6,292 bases of DNA, taken from contig SKJK01000192.1 of the NCBI GenBank assembly GCA_007121995.1, forward strand, positions 1 to 6,292, written 5' to 3'. The position numbers and the translations under genes were made by a program. This document shows positions 6,057-6,292 of this stretch, in pieces. The notes below the pieces were generated by a model. It searched no databases, was not told the origin of the DNA, and was given only the letters and a program-made list of their open reading frames with translations. Source of the DNA: Desulfobulbaceae bacterium (GTDB taxonomy: Bacteria; Desulfobacterota; Desulfobulbia; Desulfobulbales; Desulfobulbaceae). Numbering within the stretch: position 1 is the stretch's first letter; every line of letters starts with the position of its first letter.

Positions 6057-6292
6057 TTATCCCCGCTCGACCCGATGCCTGATCTCGCCACCAACCATGG
6101 TCACGGTGGCACGCCCCTGCAAGCTCCAGCCAAGGAAAGGTGAGTTACGGCTTTTGGAAACGACCCGGTCTGCACTGTAGACGTATTCGGCATCCGGATC
6201 AATGATTGGGACATCCGCGGCAACTCCTGCCCTCAGCGTTCCAGCCGGCAGGCCGAGGATGGCTGCCGGTTGGACGGCAAGCATTTCCACCA
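6057..6292 (-). CDS. pyrC: dihydroorotase, C-terminal part (cut by window edge)
   Basis: The visible 77 codons are the C-terminal end of a dihydroorotase, the zinc amidohydrolase that cyclises N-carbamoyl-aspartate in pyrimidine synthesis. The evidence is AAILGLPAGTLRAGVAADV, the typical tail after the barrel in which the ADL-type motif is here ADV. It is followed by IIDPDAEY and the characteristic SKSRNSPFLGWSLQG, then TVTMVGGE. The metal-binding and catalytic residues lie beyond the window. A GTG at 6288-6290 is in frame but is internal, not the start. The stop is 8 nt from the queC stop, tail to tail, with no obvious terminator between them. A related cyclic amidohydrolase is less likely. 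Confidence 0.9.
   Translation of the reverse strand, partial: VEMLAVQPAAILGLPAGTLRAGVAADVPIIDPDAEYVYSADRVVSKSRNSPFLGWSLQGRATVTMVGGEIRHRVERG

Overview
The window looks like an ordinary chromosomal stretch of a Gram-negative bacterium. The gap, pgk, tpiA, secG glycolytic order and the divergent GAPDH suggest a deltaproteobacterial or Desulfobacterota-type organism, possibly Desulfobulbales-like. That placement is inferred from protein character and gene order, not from a search.

Most of the window is one minus-strand unit, read from about 4700 down to about 285: gap (406 aa, unusual GAPDH), rimI (ribosomal protein S18 N-acetyltransferase), pgk, tpiA, secG and a class II tRNA-Leu(GAG), closed by a strong intrinsic terminator at 285-323. 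The junctions gap/rimI, rimI/pgk and tpiA/secG are 4-nt stop/start overlaps. Only pgk-tpiA is separated, by 185 nt. The unit carries three consecutive steps of lower glycolysis or gluconeogenesis (triose-phosphate isomerase, GAPDH, phosphoglycerate kinase). Two translation- or export-related genes, rimI and secG, and a tRNA are embedded in or behind them.

Upstream of gap lies a control region of about 300 bases. It holds an 18-bp perfect palindrome, plausible sigma70-like promoter elements and a leader of about 90 nt. The leader can form two mutually exclusive 7-bp hairpins, and a third helix can cover part of the gap Shine-Dalgarno sequence. This is the most interesting unexplained structure here.

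On the plus strand, divergent from gap, is a broken sfsA gene. Its N-terminal and C-terminal parts are recognisable, but roughly 140 central codons are missing and the two parts lie in different frames. It is followed by an intact queC (7-deazaguanine / queuosine precursor synthesis). The right edge holds the C-terminal end of a minus-strand dihydroorotase (pyrC), convergent with queC and 8 nt away from it.

The left 284 bases hold no recognisable gene, only an unidentified open minus-strand frame running off the edge. I see no mobile element, CRISPR array or phage gene. No completely new system is evident; the points worth checking are the gap leader, the atypical GAPDH, the decayed sfsA and the insertion of rimI into the glycolytic operon.
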